From Ciona intestinalis (lineage: Eukaryota; Chordata; Ascidiacea; Phlebobranchia; Cionidae), in NCBI RefSeq assembly GCF_000224145.3, contig NW_004190446.2, positions 299,993 to 363,992 of the forward strand: a stretch of 64,000 nucleotides of DNA. The letters are read 5' to 3'. Made by a program: the position numbers and the translations under genes. The notes beneath the pieces are model-generated. The model saw only the letters and a list, made by a program, of their open reading frames with translations. It was not told the origin of the DNA and made no database searches. Shown here one piece after another: positions 1 through 10,745 of the stretch (the first letter of the stretch is position 1; every line of letters starts with the position of its first letter).

Positions 1-243
1 CAGGCGAGCCATGTGAAATCTCATATGCGAGTCCACACTGGTATTAAGCCTTATGAATGCCAGGAGTGTCATAAAACATTTGGAACAAGTGGTAACCTTA
101 AATCACACATGAAAGCTCACTCTAAAAGCGTGGAAAATGGTTCCAAAAAGCCTGATGACTTGGACAAGAATTCGAAACCTGTGGAAAATGGTCCAGAGTT
201 GGACAAGAATTTGGACGACATAGTTTCTATGTTGAATATTTAA
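1..243 (+). CDS. C2H2 zinc-finger protein, C-terminal part (cut by window edge)
   Basis: The frame is open from base 1 and stops at 241-243, so the start lies outside the window. It encodes the end of one C2H2 finger, a TGxKPYEC linker, one full finger (C-X2-C-X12-H-X3-H) and a tail with the VENG...LDKN pattern ending in MLNI. The gene at 655-1867 has nearly the same last two fingers and the same final MLNI, so the two are close tandem paralogs. Predicted role is DNA binding in the nucleus, from the family only. Target unknown. Confidence 0.85.
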   Translation, partial: QASHVKSHMRVHTGIKPYECQECHKTFGTSGNLKSHMKAHSKSVENGSKKPDDLDKNSKPVENGPELDKNLDDIVSMLNI

Positions 244-654
244 CATTTGTGAGTGATTAACATAATGCAGATGAGGCATTTATAGTTAGACACACTGCAC
301 AATCCTGGGCAACAGATTAAACCTTTTTGGGTGTAATATTAACTGTTTAATTGAAGGCAAGAATTTAAAGTTTGGTCCGCCACCCAAAGTTAGGTGCATA
401 TGTTTGCACCATAAGCCTACACTTGTACGTCTCGGTCATACTTCTTAAGCTGTGTTAGTGTGTTGCTAAACACCCTTGTTATAACAACTGCCGTTTTTCC
501 ACCACACAAAAGTATGTAGGCATCATTTGTTCAATCATTGTTTTTATACAATTTGTAAATGTATTTTTTTCAAACATCAGTAGTTTGATTAACAAATAAT
601 GTGAAACTTTTTATTGCTTTCAGGTTATTAGACTTATGTACAAGTTTAGTTAAA

Positions 655-1867
655 ATGTTTGAAAATATGACAGAGCCACTGCAGCTTGTAAAGAATGGGA
701 AGACTGCTTTAATTATTTCTTCAGAAGAAGTTGGCCAATGGAATGATCTTTTATCGCAATGGAATTCAAATGGAGGCGAATGGTTTCAATGTAGTTTCTG
801 TGATAAAGTGTTTGTGAATGCTCAAGTATTTAATCAGCATTGTGAAATGCACGACGTAGAAACTACTTTGGATGACTCGATTACCGTTTCTGAAGTTTGG
901 TCGGAAGGAATTTGGGATAACGACAATTCAGATGTTTCAAGTTTAGTCTCAGAACCATTAGTTGTGCCTCAGCCTGAAAAAAAGATTGCAGTTAAAAAAG
1001 CCCCAAGAAAACAACCATTAGTTAAACAATCTAGAACTAAAACAGCTGCAAGAAAAAATACTTTAGCGATAAAAAATTCAGCAAACAAGTCTCCAACAAA
1101 AATTACTCCGTCAAAAAACATATTAACAGAAAAAGTCCAAATGGAAGATGAATCAACAGAAAAATTTCCAATTAAAGAAGCTCCAGCAAAGAGACTTTCT
1201 GTGAAAAAAGCCCCAATAAAAAAAACTAAAAAAAAAAAAAGTAAAAACACTTAAGAAAAAAGTTAAAAAAGTCAAACCTGAAAAAAAGGTTGTGGAAAAA
1301 GCTCCTATTGTATGCGACGTGTGTGGAAAGGTATTCACGCAAGCTTTTCGCCTACGACAACATGCAGTGACCCATTCGGACGTTAAGCAGTTTACATGCG
1401 AAGTTTGTGGTACGAGCTTTAAGCAGTTTGGACACGTAAAGGAACATATGAGAATCCACACTAACTCGAAACCTTATAAATGTGATGTTTGTAACAAGGA
1501 TTTTAGACGGGTTGGCGAAATGAACAGACACAAATTACTTCATACTGATGAAAAAAAGTATAAGTGTGACAAATGTGAAAAAATGTTTTATCGTGCGAGC
1601 CATGTAAAATCTCACATGCGAGTCCACACTGGTATTAAGCCTTATGAATGCCAGGAGTGTAATAAAACATTTGGGACAAATGGTAACCTTAAATCACACA
1701 TGAAAGCTCACTCTAAAGGTACAAAGTCCAACAACTTGGTGAAGACTTTGGTGGTTGTAGAAAACGGTCTTAATATGGACAAAACTTTGGTCCCTGCCAT
1801 TAGTACGATAAATGTTCCCGATATGGGTAAAACGATGGATGATGTGGCTCCTATGTTGAACATTTAG
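655..1867 (+). CDS. C2H2 zinc-finger protein, reading frame split in a 13-A run
   Basis: First part: ATG at 655 to the stop at 1252-1254. It has an N-terminal finger (WFQCSFC...H..H) and then a Lys/Ala/Pro-rich linker. Second part: five consecutive C2H2 fingers and an MLNI tail, ending at 1867 in the frame one base over. The frame that feeds the fingers is open back through the Lys-rich linker into the poly-A tract at 1228-1240, so a single-base slip there separates the halves. Joined, the length (about 404 residues) would resemble the 428- and 431-residue paralogs downstream. A tttcag acceptor lies at about 618-623, upstream of the ATG. Whether the slip is a sequencing error or a real mutation cannot be told from one sequence. 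Predicted nuclear DNA-binding protein. Confidence 0.8.
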
Positions 1868-2330
1868 GTCTGTGAGGGCACAGAATTTTACATTTATTCA
1901 CCGTTTTTGATTTGCTACATACTGTGTAGTCGCACTCAAAACATTTATAATGCGGTTGAGGCATGGATAGTTAGGCACACAATCCACAAGTTTCATCTTT
2001 TTTGGTTGCTAAGTTGACTATATAATGCAGTGTAGAAATTTAGGGTTTAGCTTGCCCACCCTGCCACCCTAGGTTTGGTGCCTATGTTTACACCATAGGC
2101 CTATGTTTTATCACCATGGTCCTACTTTACTTGTGTTGTTAAGACACTCGGGTTATGACAACTGCCCCGCCATGTGAGGATAAATAAGTATCATGTATTC
2201 AATCATTGTTTTGTGCAAATTGTAAACATATTTTATCTAAATCATTAGGAGTTTGAATAGCAAATAATTGGAAACTTATTATTGCATTCAGGTTGTTGGT
2301 TTGTTAGATGTAGATTGGACAATACATAGA

Positions 2331-2612
2331 ATGGTTGTAACTATAACAGGGCAACTGCAATTGGTAAAAGATGGAAAATGGCTTAGTTTATTCCTTCAGA
2401 AAAAGTAAATCAATGGAATGAACAGTTGGTGGTAAGGAACTTGAAAGGGAGAAAACATTGGTTTCAATGTAGTTTTTGTGATAAAGTGTGTATGTCCAAG
2501 ATTTTAATGAGCATTGTGGAAAGCACGATGTAGAAACTACTTTGGACGATTTAAGTTCTGTATGTTTACCTACTAAGGAAAATTATAAAAATGAGTCTAA
2601 TAATATTGAATA
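2331..2612 (+). pseudogene. Decayed zinc-finger gene, N-terminal remnant
   Basis: An acceptor-like cattcagg at about 2286-2292 and an ATG at 2331 are followed by sequence resembling the start of the neighbouring zinc-finger genes: a Gln-Leu-Val-Lys-Asp-Gly run, a Trp-Phe-Gln-Cys finger start, and the conserved GTAGAAACTACTTTGGA block. In-frame stops and indels break it, and no finger array follows. It is a degenerate fifth member of the tandem array, between 655-1867 and 2928-4214. Confidence 0.75.
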
Positions 2613-2927
2613 AAGAAATGAGTCTGTCAGTCTGATAATATTGACAGAGTTTTTACATTTGGCTCTAGACCAGAGGATACTGAGTCCGAAGCTCGGTGCT
2701 GCTGTACCCCATTGTAAGTGTGGGGATTCTTTGCATGCATGGTAACTTAATGCCATTGCATCATACAGACGTGGTAACTAGCAAGCGGACATAAGGTGTC
2801 TAAAATATCATCTTTTGAGTTGAAAATCAAATACCTTACATCTATGCTTTATGTTTGATTTACAAATATTCTAAAACCCATTATTTCTTTAGATTGTGGT
2901 ATTGATTAATACAGAACACTAAATAGA

Positions 2928-4214
2928 ATGGCTGTGAGTATAAGGGATTCTGTACAACTGCTAAAAGATGAAAAAATAGCTTTGATCGTCCCATTGGAAG
3001 ATGCCGATGAGTGGAATGAGTTGTTGTCAGAATGGGATTTGAATCATGCGGATCAATGGTTTCAATGTAGTTTCTGTAATAAAGTGTTTATGAATGCACG
3101 AGACTTCAATGACCATTGTGAAACACACTATGTAGAAACTATTGTGGAAAATACACTTGCTGTGTCTGAAGTATGGTCAGAAGGAAATTCCGATTACAGG
3201 CTCGATATTTCAAGTATTGTCTCTTCACCAAGGGTAGTGCTGGAGCATCTGAATAAAGTCTCAATAATACAGGTACCAGCCAAAAAAATTTCACTTAAAA
3301 AGGAAGCAAAAAAAGCCACACCAAAAAGGGCATTTGTGAAAAAAGCTACACCAAAAATGAATAAAACTGCAACAAAAAAAGCTACACCAAAGATAGGTTT
3401 GGCAAAAAAAGCTGCACCAAAGAAAGGATTGGCAAAAAAAGCTGCACCAAAAAAAGTTAAGGTTGCCAAGAAAAAGGAAAAAGTTGTTAAAACTGTAAGG
3501 AAGAGGAAAGTTACCAAGAAGGGACCTTGTGTTTGTGACGTTTGTGGTAAATCCTGCCCAAATTCTGCCAGCTTTAAGGCCCATGCAGTATCCCATACTG
3601 ATGAGAAACCTTATACATGCGAGATGTGCGGTAAGGGCTTCAAATTGCCAGGCCATTTAAAACAACACATCATGATCCACACTGGTGAGAAACCTTTTAA
3701 ATGTGGGGTTTGTGGCAAGTCTTTTAACCATATTGGTATTTTGAATAGACATCAAAAAACCCACACCGGTGAAACCAGATACAAATGCGATCAATGTGAT
3801 TATTCTTTTTATCAGTTAACCCATTTAAAGTCTCACCGACTAGTACACACTGACGTGAAACCTTTCGAATGTGAGGTGTGTCATAAAACGTTTAGGAAAC
3901 CAGGCACCCTTAAAATTCACATGCGTTCGCACACTGGTTTAAAGCCTTATGCATGCAAGGAGTGTCAAAGACCATTTAGCACAAGCAGTAACCTAAAAAC
4001 CCACATGAAAGTTCATTCTAAAAATGTGAAAAATGGTGCTAACAAGTCTGACAACTTGGAAAAGAATGTGGTACCTGTGGAAAATGGTCCTATTTTGGAA
4101 ATAAATATGGCCCCTGTGGAAAATGGTTCTGTCTTAGAAAAAAACATGGCCCCTGTGGAAAATAGTCCTATTTTGGAAAAAAATATGGTCGTTGTGGAAA
4201 ATGGTCCTGCCTAG
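2928..4214 (+). CDS. C2H2 zinc-finger protein with H1-like basic linker
   Basis: 428 residues from the ATG at 2928, in one exon; a tttctttag acceptor lies about 35 bases upstream. Order: an isolated finger near residues 46-70, a Lys/Ala/Pro repeat region (KKATPKK/KKAAPKK, about 110-195) like histone H1 tails, six consecutive C2H2 fingers (about 201-370) with TGEKP-type linkers, then a tail with about three copies of a 16-residue APVENG...LEKNM repeat. Finger 1 of the array (CDVCGKSCPNSASFKAHAVSH) keeps C2H2 spacing. Predicted nuclear DNA binder. The basic linker could add non-specific DNA or chromatin contact (inference). It is the closest paralog of 4478-5773, with near-identical 5' flank and N-terminus. 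Confidence 0.93.
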   Translation: MAVSIRDSVQLLKDEKIALIVPLEDADEWNELLSEWDLNHADQWFQCSFCNKVFMNARDFNDHCETHYVETIVENTLAVSEVWSEGNSDYRLDISSIVSSPRVVLEHLNKVSIIQVPAKKISLKKEAKKATPKRAFVKKATPKMNKTATKKATPKIGLAKKAAPKKGLAKKAAPKKVKVAKKKEKVVKTVRKRKVTKKGPCVCDVCGKSCPNSASFKAHAVSHTDEKPYTCEMCGKGFKLPGHLKQHIMIHTGEKPFKCGVCGKSFNHIGILNRHQKTHTGETRYKCDQCDYSFYQLTHLKSHRLVHTDVKPFECEVCHKTFRKPGTLKIHMRSHTGLKPYACKECQRPFSTSSNLKTHMKVHSKNVKNGANKSDNLEKNVVPVENGPILEINMAPVENGSVLEKNMAPVENSPILEKNMVVVENGPA

Positions 4215-4477
4215 GGCAAGACTTTAAAAGAAATCAATAATGACACGATTTAGTTTGCATGCTTAGCCAATATATAGTCATTGTTTCAATAAAGTAATAC
4301 AAGAACAATTTTTTCCCTGAATTGAAAAACTTAACACTTTAATTTCGAGTTTTCTTTTTTTTGTAAATAAATAAATAATGTAAAACTGTAATATTGTTAA
4401 ACCCTGCGTTTACATATGTTGTAAAACCCTCCATTTCTTAGGTTCTTGGTATTGATTAATACAGAACAATATATAGA

Positions 4478-5773
4478 ATGGCTGTGAGTATAAGGGATTC
4501 TGTACAACTGGTAAAAGATGAAAAAATAGCTTTGATCGTCCCATTGGAAGATGCTGATGAGTGGAATGAGTTGTTGTCAGAATGGGATTTAAATCATGCA
4601 GATCAATGGTTTCAATGTAGTTTCTGTAATAAAGTGTTTATGGATGCCCAAGACTTCAATGAGCATTGTGAAACACACTATGTAGAAACTATTGTGGAAA
4701 ATACACTTGCTGTGTCTGAGGTATGGTCACAAGGAAATTCCGATAACAGGCTCGATATTTCAAGTATTGTCTCTTCACCAAGGGTAGTGCTGGAGCATCT
4801 GAATAAAGTCTCAATAATAAAAATACCAGCACATAAAATTTTACTAAAAAGGACAGCAAAAACTGCTACACCTAAAAGATTATCTGTGAAAAAAGCAACA
4901 CCTCAAAGAGCTTCTCTAAAAAGAGATACACTGAAAAAATTTGCCAAAAATAAAACTATCCCCAAAAAAGGTTTAACAAAAAAAGGTACACCACAAATAT
5001 CGGCACGAAATACAGTTAAGGTTGCCAAGAAAAAAGAAACAGTTGTTAAAACTGTAAGGAAGAGGAAAGTTAGCAAGAAGGCACCTTGTGTTTGTGACGT
5101 TTGTGGTAAATCCTGGGCAAATCCTACTAGTCTTAAGGTTCATTCAGTATCCCATACTGATGAGAAACCTTATACATGCGAGATGTGCGGTAAGGGCTTC
5201 AAATTGCCCGGCCATTTAAAACAACACATCATGATCCACACTGGTGAGAAGCCTTTTAAATGTGGGGTTTGTGACAAACCCTTTAACCATATTGGTGGTT
5301 TGAACAGACACCAAAAAACTCACACCGGTGAAACACGGTATAAATGCGATCAATGTGATTATTCTTTTTATCGACTAACTCATTTAAAGTCTCACCGACT
5401 AGTACATACTGGTGTCAAACCTTTCGAATGTGAGGTGTGTCATAAAATGTTCGGACAGGCAGGTAACCTAAAAATTCACATGCGAGTCCACACTGGGTTA
5501 AAGCCTTATGAATGTCATGTCTGTCATAGACCATTTAGTACAAGTGGTAACCTAAAAACCCACATGAAAATTCACTTTAAAAATGTGGAAAATGTTCCCG
5601 AAAAGCCTGACAATTTAAAAAAGAATATGGTCCCTGTGAAAAATGGTACTGTCTTGAAAAAGAGTTTGGAACCTGTAGAAAATGGCCTCGTCTTCGATAA
5701 AAATTTGGTCCCTGTGGAAAGTAGTCCTGTATTAGGCACCACTTTAAATAAAATTATCATTACCACGATTTAG
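4478..5773 (+). CDS. C2H2 zinc-finger protein, tandem paralog
   Basis: 431 residues from the ATG at 4478, one exon, with a tttcttag acceptor ending at 4441. Same plan as the gene at 2928: an N-terminal isolated finger, a basic Lys/Thr/Pro linker, six C2H2 fingers and a C-terminal repeat tail (PVENG/LEKNM type). The first about 100 residues and several fingers are nearly identical to the upstream paralog, while the linker has diverged freely. This fits recent tandem duplication. Several residues at likely base-contacting positions differ between the two arrays, so binding specificity may differ (inference). Confidence 0.93.
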   Translation: MAVSIRDSVQLVKDEKIALIVPLEDADEWNELLSEWDLNHADQWFQCSFCNKVFMDAQDFNEHCETHYVETIVENTLAVSEVWSQGNSDNRLDISSIVSSPRVVLEHLNKVSIIKIPAHKILLKRTAKTATPKRLSVKKATPQRASLKRDTLKKFAKNKTIPKKGLTKKGTPQISARNTVKVAKKKETVVKTVRKRKVSKKAPCVCDVCGKSWANPTSLKVHSVSHTDEKPYTCEMCGKGFKLPGHLKQHIMIHTGEKPFKCGVCDKPFNHIGGLNRHQKTHTGETRYKCDQCDYSFYRLTHLKSHRLVHTGVKPFECEVCHKMFGQAGNLKIHMRVHTGLKPYECHVCHRPFSTSGNLKTHMKIHFKNVENVPEKPDNLKKNMVPVKNGTVLKKSLEPVENGLVFDKNLVPVESSPVLGTTLNKIIITTI

Positions 5774-6252
5774 TGTGCATGATTAGACAGTTATTATTTT
5801 TTATAGTTATTATTTTATTGAAAACAAATAGGAAAAATTTTTTTTCCTGATTTTTTTGATTTTCTTATTTTTGCAACCTGTTTATTCACAAAGTTTTGAT
5901 CATGTGTTTAACAGCAGCGCTTGTGATTAGAGCGCTCACCTCAAAATAAGTGTTGTTGTACAGTCAACTATAGGTGCCAAACTTTTAGGAGGATAGCAGA
6001 CACGCAATCCTATGAAACAAATTTAATTTGATGATTGTAAATGCAATGTTTACTGATTAATGCAGGGAAAAAAGTCCAGGGTTGGTCTGCCCACCCTGCC
6101 ACCCCAGGTTTGGCGCCTATGCTATTAACTGCAATGTTTCAACTGCTATACTATATAACATGCATTGTACATATTGACGTAAATATTTTTTAAAATGAAA
6201 TTTAACTTCGAAATAATGTGAAAATTATTTTGTAAGGGGTAGAGTGTATAAC

Positions 6253-7143
6253 ATGATAAAAATGGATGAAAATGTTGTAGATTCATTGGAACTGAAAAAA
6301 GATGAAAAGATTGCATTGGTTGTTCCTGTTAAAGACATTGAAAGATGGAATGAACTTTTGTCTGAATGGGATTCCAAGGGGCAAGAGCAATGGTTCCAAT
6401 GCAGCTTCTGTGAAAAAGTGTTTTTAAATGTCAATACATTAAGAGAACACCATGAAATGCATGATATAGAAGGTACTTTGGATGATCCCAGTACTTTAGA
6501 ACTGTTGTCTGAAGAAAAATGTGGGAATAAGTCGAACATTGACAGCATTATCTCCACACCAACAAAAGTACTAAAGCCCCGGAAACATGATGCAACCAAA
6601 AAATGTGTGACTACTAAGGTAGTTAAGAAAACTATTAAAGTTTCAAAACCTGTAAAGAAAAAGGTTAGAGTGCGAAAAACTTACGTTTGTGATTTTTGTG
6701 GAAAGTCGTTTTCACAATCTTATAACCTCAAAGGACATGTGCTAACTCATACTGGTGAAAAACCTTATAAATGTGAAGTATGCGGTAAAGGGTTTAAACT
6801 GTCAGGACATATAAAAGAACATATGAGAATACACACTGGTGAGAAACCTTACAAATGTGGGGTTTGCGACAGAGCTTTTAATCAAATTGGTGTTTTAAAC
6901 CGACACCAAAGACTCCACACTGGTGAGAAACGATTTACATGTGATGTATGTGATAAATCTTTCTATCATGCGAGCAATTTAAAATCTCACCAGAGAGTTC
7001 ACACTGGGGTAAAACCTTATGAATGTGAGGTGTGTCATAAGACATTTAGGCAATCAAGTAATTTAAAATCTCATGTGAAAGTTCACTTTAAAGGTTTCGA
7101 GATCGAATCTTCCCCTGTGTTTGAAATCAAAGAAGAAATTTAG
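6253..7143 (+). CDS. C2H2 zinc-finger protein, short linker form
   Basis: 296 residues from the first in-frame ATG at 6253; the next Met (6262) is also possible. It has the family's N-terminal isolated finger (WFQCSFCEKVF...H..H), a shorter basic linker rich in Lys/Val, then five canonical C2H2 fingers joined by TGEKP linkers and a brief acidic tail. It lacks the C-terminal VENG repeats of its neighbours, so it may be nearer the ancestral form. One coding exon. Predicted sequence-specific nuclear DNA-binding protein. Confidence 0.93.
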   Translation: MIKMDENVVDSLELKKDEKIALVVPVKDIERWNELLSEWDSKGQEQWFQCSFCEKVFLNVNTLREHHEMHDIEGTLDDPSTLELLSEEKCGNKSNIDSIISTPTKVLKPRKHDATKKCVTTKVVKKTIKVSKPVKKKVRVRKTYVCDFCGKSFSQSYNLKGHVLTHTGEKPYKCEVCGKGFKLSGHIKEHMRIHTGEKPYKCGVCDRAFNQIGVLNRHQRLHTGEKRFTCDVCDKSFYHASNLKSHQRVHTGVKPYECEVCHKTFRQSSNLKSHVKVHFKGFEIESSPVFEIKEEI

Positions 7144-8849
7144 TAATATCACAAAACATTGTAAAATATATAGGTGTTTTTTTCTTGTTAAAAATGTAAT
7201 ACATTATTTATTTGAAAAGTGTATGGATATGAAGTTCAATTCTTCGGCCTTTAATCTAGTATGTTATAGATTCTAAACTTACGTACTTTTTCTATTGATA
7301 TTTCTATTGTGGTAAAAATTGTTGTTGTTATATTTACATTAATTAAGTATAAAGATACTATCCAATATTCATCTTGTAAACATGTAATGTTTGCTGCATT
7401 TGCATTTGTGCTGTTTTATGTATCGTTCTATATTTCTACTTAAACTTTTTCAAGTGAAATAGCCTATGTAATGGTTTACAAATAAATACAAAAAAAGTTG
7501 TTTTTTTTTAGGTTCTTCTTTAAGCTTTTTAGTGCAAAGAATGAGTAATAAAACTGTATTTTAGAAACATTACAAGCCATTGTTTAACACATAAAACATC
7601 TTACAATAATTTAAAATGTACCCACTTCCATCTAGTCATATTAAACTGTATTGAATTGTTTATTTAAAATTCTATACTAATTTATCTTTTAGATTTTCCA
7701 TTTTAAGGTATGAAAGTTTAGTATACAGACTTATTCAGTGTTGGAATATTTATTTAAGCAAGTCAGCTCATTGTGGTAGAAAGGTATGAAGTTAAAAGTG
7801 CTGGAAGCTGGTAAGTAAATGTTATTATATGTATGAATGATAAAACTTATTTATCCTCGCTTGGCGAGGCAATGACAGTAGTTATAACTGTTTCATACAC
7901 TTTGTGCCAGCTTAAGTTACCCTGTATGTAACGTTGTGAGTTGACAATCTGGAAAATCCAACCACTTTAGCCACTGACTTATCTATTGTGCAGTTTAACA
8001 TATATTCCTAATATTGTTTTTAATGTACATTTTATTGAATTGATTATATACAACACATATTTAATACATACAAAGGATAACACAATAAAATCCAACATGG
8101 TATATACATTTTCACTTTAGTAATGCTACGAAAATTGGCCCAACAGTGTTAACATATATTACTGATTCATAAAGTGTTGTTTTATCAAATATTCATTATG
8201 CAGTAGTAATAACAACAGCAGCGGACAAATTCAAAAAAAATGTTGTAGGGGTGCCAATTCATATCACTACTTCTACACTTTAATAATGAAAAAAAGATTA
8301 AATGTTTATTGTTTACTACTGGTTGAAACAGTAGTTATACCAGGTGAAATAAAATACCAGTTATATTGCACATACATGTATATTGCCAGTTAAATTAAAA
8401 AGATGGGGAACAAGCAAGAAAACACAAACTAGTAAAGACAAGTTTAAGTTTTAAATATAAGTTCAATACCAACATATTTGAGTTTTATGTTTTTTTTTAC
8501 ATTTACTAAAAGTGCATACAGTTGGTATTGTTTTTAAATATGTAGCTGTATCCAGTTGAATTGAGTTTATTTTAATTGATTTGAAAGACATACATATATT
8601 AAGAACTTAAAGTGAAACAATAACCATGGCTATATACATAATATGCACAGGCAGTTGCTGCCAAGATAATTGTAGAGAAGCATGTGTGATTTAAAACTGA
8701 TGATCACCATTATTTATGTTTACAAATTTTTACCTATTTTTTAATACTATTACCAAGTTATCATTAATTTAGATTTTTTTTCTAGCATGTGGCTTTTATA
8801 AGGTTATCTTAAATTATGCACTTATATAGGTTTATTGTATTTAATTGGT
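7144..8849. other. Intergenic, AT-rich
   Basis: 3' flank of the zinc-finger array. An aataaa-type polyadenylation signal lies near 7480. A reversed, degraded SINE tail lies at about 7845-7960. I see no other gene that I can support. Confidence 0.6.
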
Positions 8850-10154
8850 TTAAAGCCTCTTCAAGTTATTCAAAACTGCAACTGAAACTGATGCAACAAC
8901 ACCGCCAATTTCAATAAGAAATGCCCAAAACTTTTTCCAAAATGATGTTGCCTGGCCTTGCTGTCTTTTCTGTTCTTGCTTCAGTTTTTCCTGGAATAGA
9001 GTCTATCTTAAAAATAATGTTTATGTTTACAAAAAAATAATATCTAACCATCAGCCAATCTTTTTCCATCATGAAATGATTGCCATTTTCACCAGCTTCG
9101 CATTCTAATTTTGTCACCTTAACAAGTCGTTTTACTGTTTTTTTAGTATCTTCAGGCATTGCCTTCATTTCCAAATACAAGTCTCTTTCTTTCTAAAACG
9201 TAAAAATAAATTTTATTTTTAATTTTGTCTTTTTGTTCTTTTAAATAATTTATTGGCATATAAATACTCTGCGATCATAAACCAGTCATGATATTTACGT
9301 CCTTCAGTTTTATTTAAGCTTTTTTCTATAATAAAAGAAAGTTTTATTTTTTTATTATTCCATGACAACGACAGTTGTTATAACACGGGTGTTTTGTTTT
9401 ATACACCTCGTGCCCGCTTACGAGTTACCACAGATGTAGCTTTGTGGGTGATTGTTTTTCTGTATGGCTGATAATTTAGACAACCCACTAGTGACCACTG
9501 GGTTGGAGCATTGTCTATTTAATGTCTTGTCCAAGGACACATACGTCCAAAAGGCCATTGTGACAATCATAATGTGTAACCTTTAGCTGTTCATTTTCCT
9601 TCTTCAATTGTTTTATTTCTTCATCTTTGTCAGCTGTTAGATCCTTAATTTTTTTTTGCACCTGTTGTTTAATTACTTCTAAATGTTCCTAAAATAAAAT
9701 AAAGTTTAAAATGATTAATTTTCTCTTATTTTTCTCACATCGTGCTGTAGTACATGTGTTATGTTTAATACACTACATGCCTATGAATTACAATATTTGT
9801 AACTTTATAGGTAAATATTTATTACTATTTTTTCTATGTACGGCTACAAATCTATACAACCCTTTAAGAACCACTGGGTTAAAATTGCCTTCAAGTGTTT
9901 TTCCCAATGTGGCATATGCCCACAATAGTAGCAGCATACAACCTTAAACCAGTATCATGTAACCTAGAGGCAGGCGTGGTAACAGCTGAGCTGTGTCGCA
10001 GTATGCAAAAGGCCAGTGCGACAATCATAATATTAACCTTTAGCTGTTCATTTTCCTTCTTTAATTTGTTTATTTCTTCATCTTTGTTCAATTCCCTAGC
10101 TTTTAGATCCGTAATTTCATTTTCCAACTTGCCAAGTCGTTCTTCAATAGAAAT
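8850..10154 (-). CDS. Small coiled-coil protein with hydrophobic C-terminus (hand-built exons)
   Basis: Four phase-0 exons read on the minus strand: 10154-10038, 9688-9581, 9192-9049 and 8990-8850 (stop 8852-8850). Each has an AG acceptor; donors are GT. They give 169 residues after an upstream exon. Exons 1 and 2 are homologous coiled-coil segments, both ending KKENEQLK. Exon 3 is charged. The last exon ends in an amphipathic/hydrophobic stretch (FWKKFW...GGVVASVSVAVL) that could insert in a membrane. The first exon here begins after an acceptor, so the start is further upstream; a candidate is 16147-16124. Family not recognised. Confidence 0.7.
9360..9580 (-). repeat. tRNA-derived SINE, reversed, in intron
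   Basis: Copy of a dispersed short element. In its own orientation it runs: tRNA-like head (A-box-like TAGTGGTTA and B-box-like GGTTCAAGGC), a GGGCAAGACA...AACCCA...TGGTCACTAATGGGTTGTCC body, a CACCCACAAAGTTACATA segment, a GGCACGAGGTGTATG...ACACCCGTGTTATAAC segment, and an ATAAATAAG(ATTC)n tail. The head is missing here. Confidence 0.8.
9725..10015 (-). repeat. SINE, nearly full length, in intron
   Basis: Reverse copy including the tRNA-like head. It lies in the intron between the two homologous coiled-coil exons. The sequence between SINE and exon end resembles that of the next intron. Confidence 0.75.
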
Positions 10155-10236
10155 CTAAATTGAAATTGTTTTAAACAACAAATGTAACTTACACCACTTT
10201 AAAAAATTCGAAATATGCGTGTTCTGTTTCATACAC

Positions 10237-10745
10237 AGTCCGCGAATTTCACGCAAGCTCGAAGCTAATGCTTCCGTAAAGCTTCCGCAAAGTGAAAGAC
10301 GGCAGCTTTTTCAAGCTTCCGTCTTTTTACGTAAGCTATATGGCTAAAAGCATAGGCCGTGGCTTTATCCTAACGCATACATATCGTGCTCACAAAGCAT
10401 TCCCTAATTTTTATAAAAGAAACAGGCGAGAGGGTGCTTTCTGCAAATGCGTGCTCCAAAACTTCCTCTTATTTTTAAAAGAGAAAGTTGAAAGAGTAGA
10501 ACCTAACGTGTTTGCACGTTCTGGAATACACTTGGAATTATGACGTCCTAATCAACCGGTTATTGCATGAAATAAAATTGAAAACTTTAATCACGTTAAT
10601 TTAACACGCGAAAACACAAGATTATACCGCACGTGATTTTGGGTATTCCCCGATATATTACGTCATCGGAAGCTCAAAGCTGCCGTGTTTAAGGTTACAG
10701 AAGCTTTTACGAGCTGCCGTCTTTTGATCTGAATTTCGTGGGTTG
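10237..10745. mobile_element. MITE-like element inserted into a SINE
   Basis: About 509 bp with imperfect inverted ends; both carry AGACGGCAGCT and a gaat/aaatt-TTC end block. It interrupts a reversed SINE: SINE sequence ends ...TTTCATACAC at 10236 and resumes ATACACCTTGTG at 10746. ATACAC is therefore on both sides, as expected of a 6-bp target duplication. No transposase reading frame is visible. Confidence 0.7.

Noticed and set aside
969-1461. Antisense frames rich in Phe opposite the Lys-rich linker of the zinc-finger genes
   Set aside because: They mirror AAA/AAG codons as Phe; same effect at 3194-3656. The plus strand has clear domains.
7785-7812. Plus-strand ATG followed by eight codons and a GTAAGT donor
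   Set aside because: No downstream exon could be linked, and a SINE fragment follows at once.
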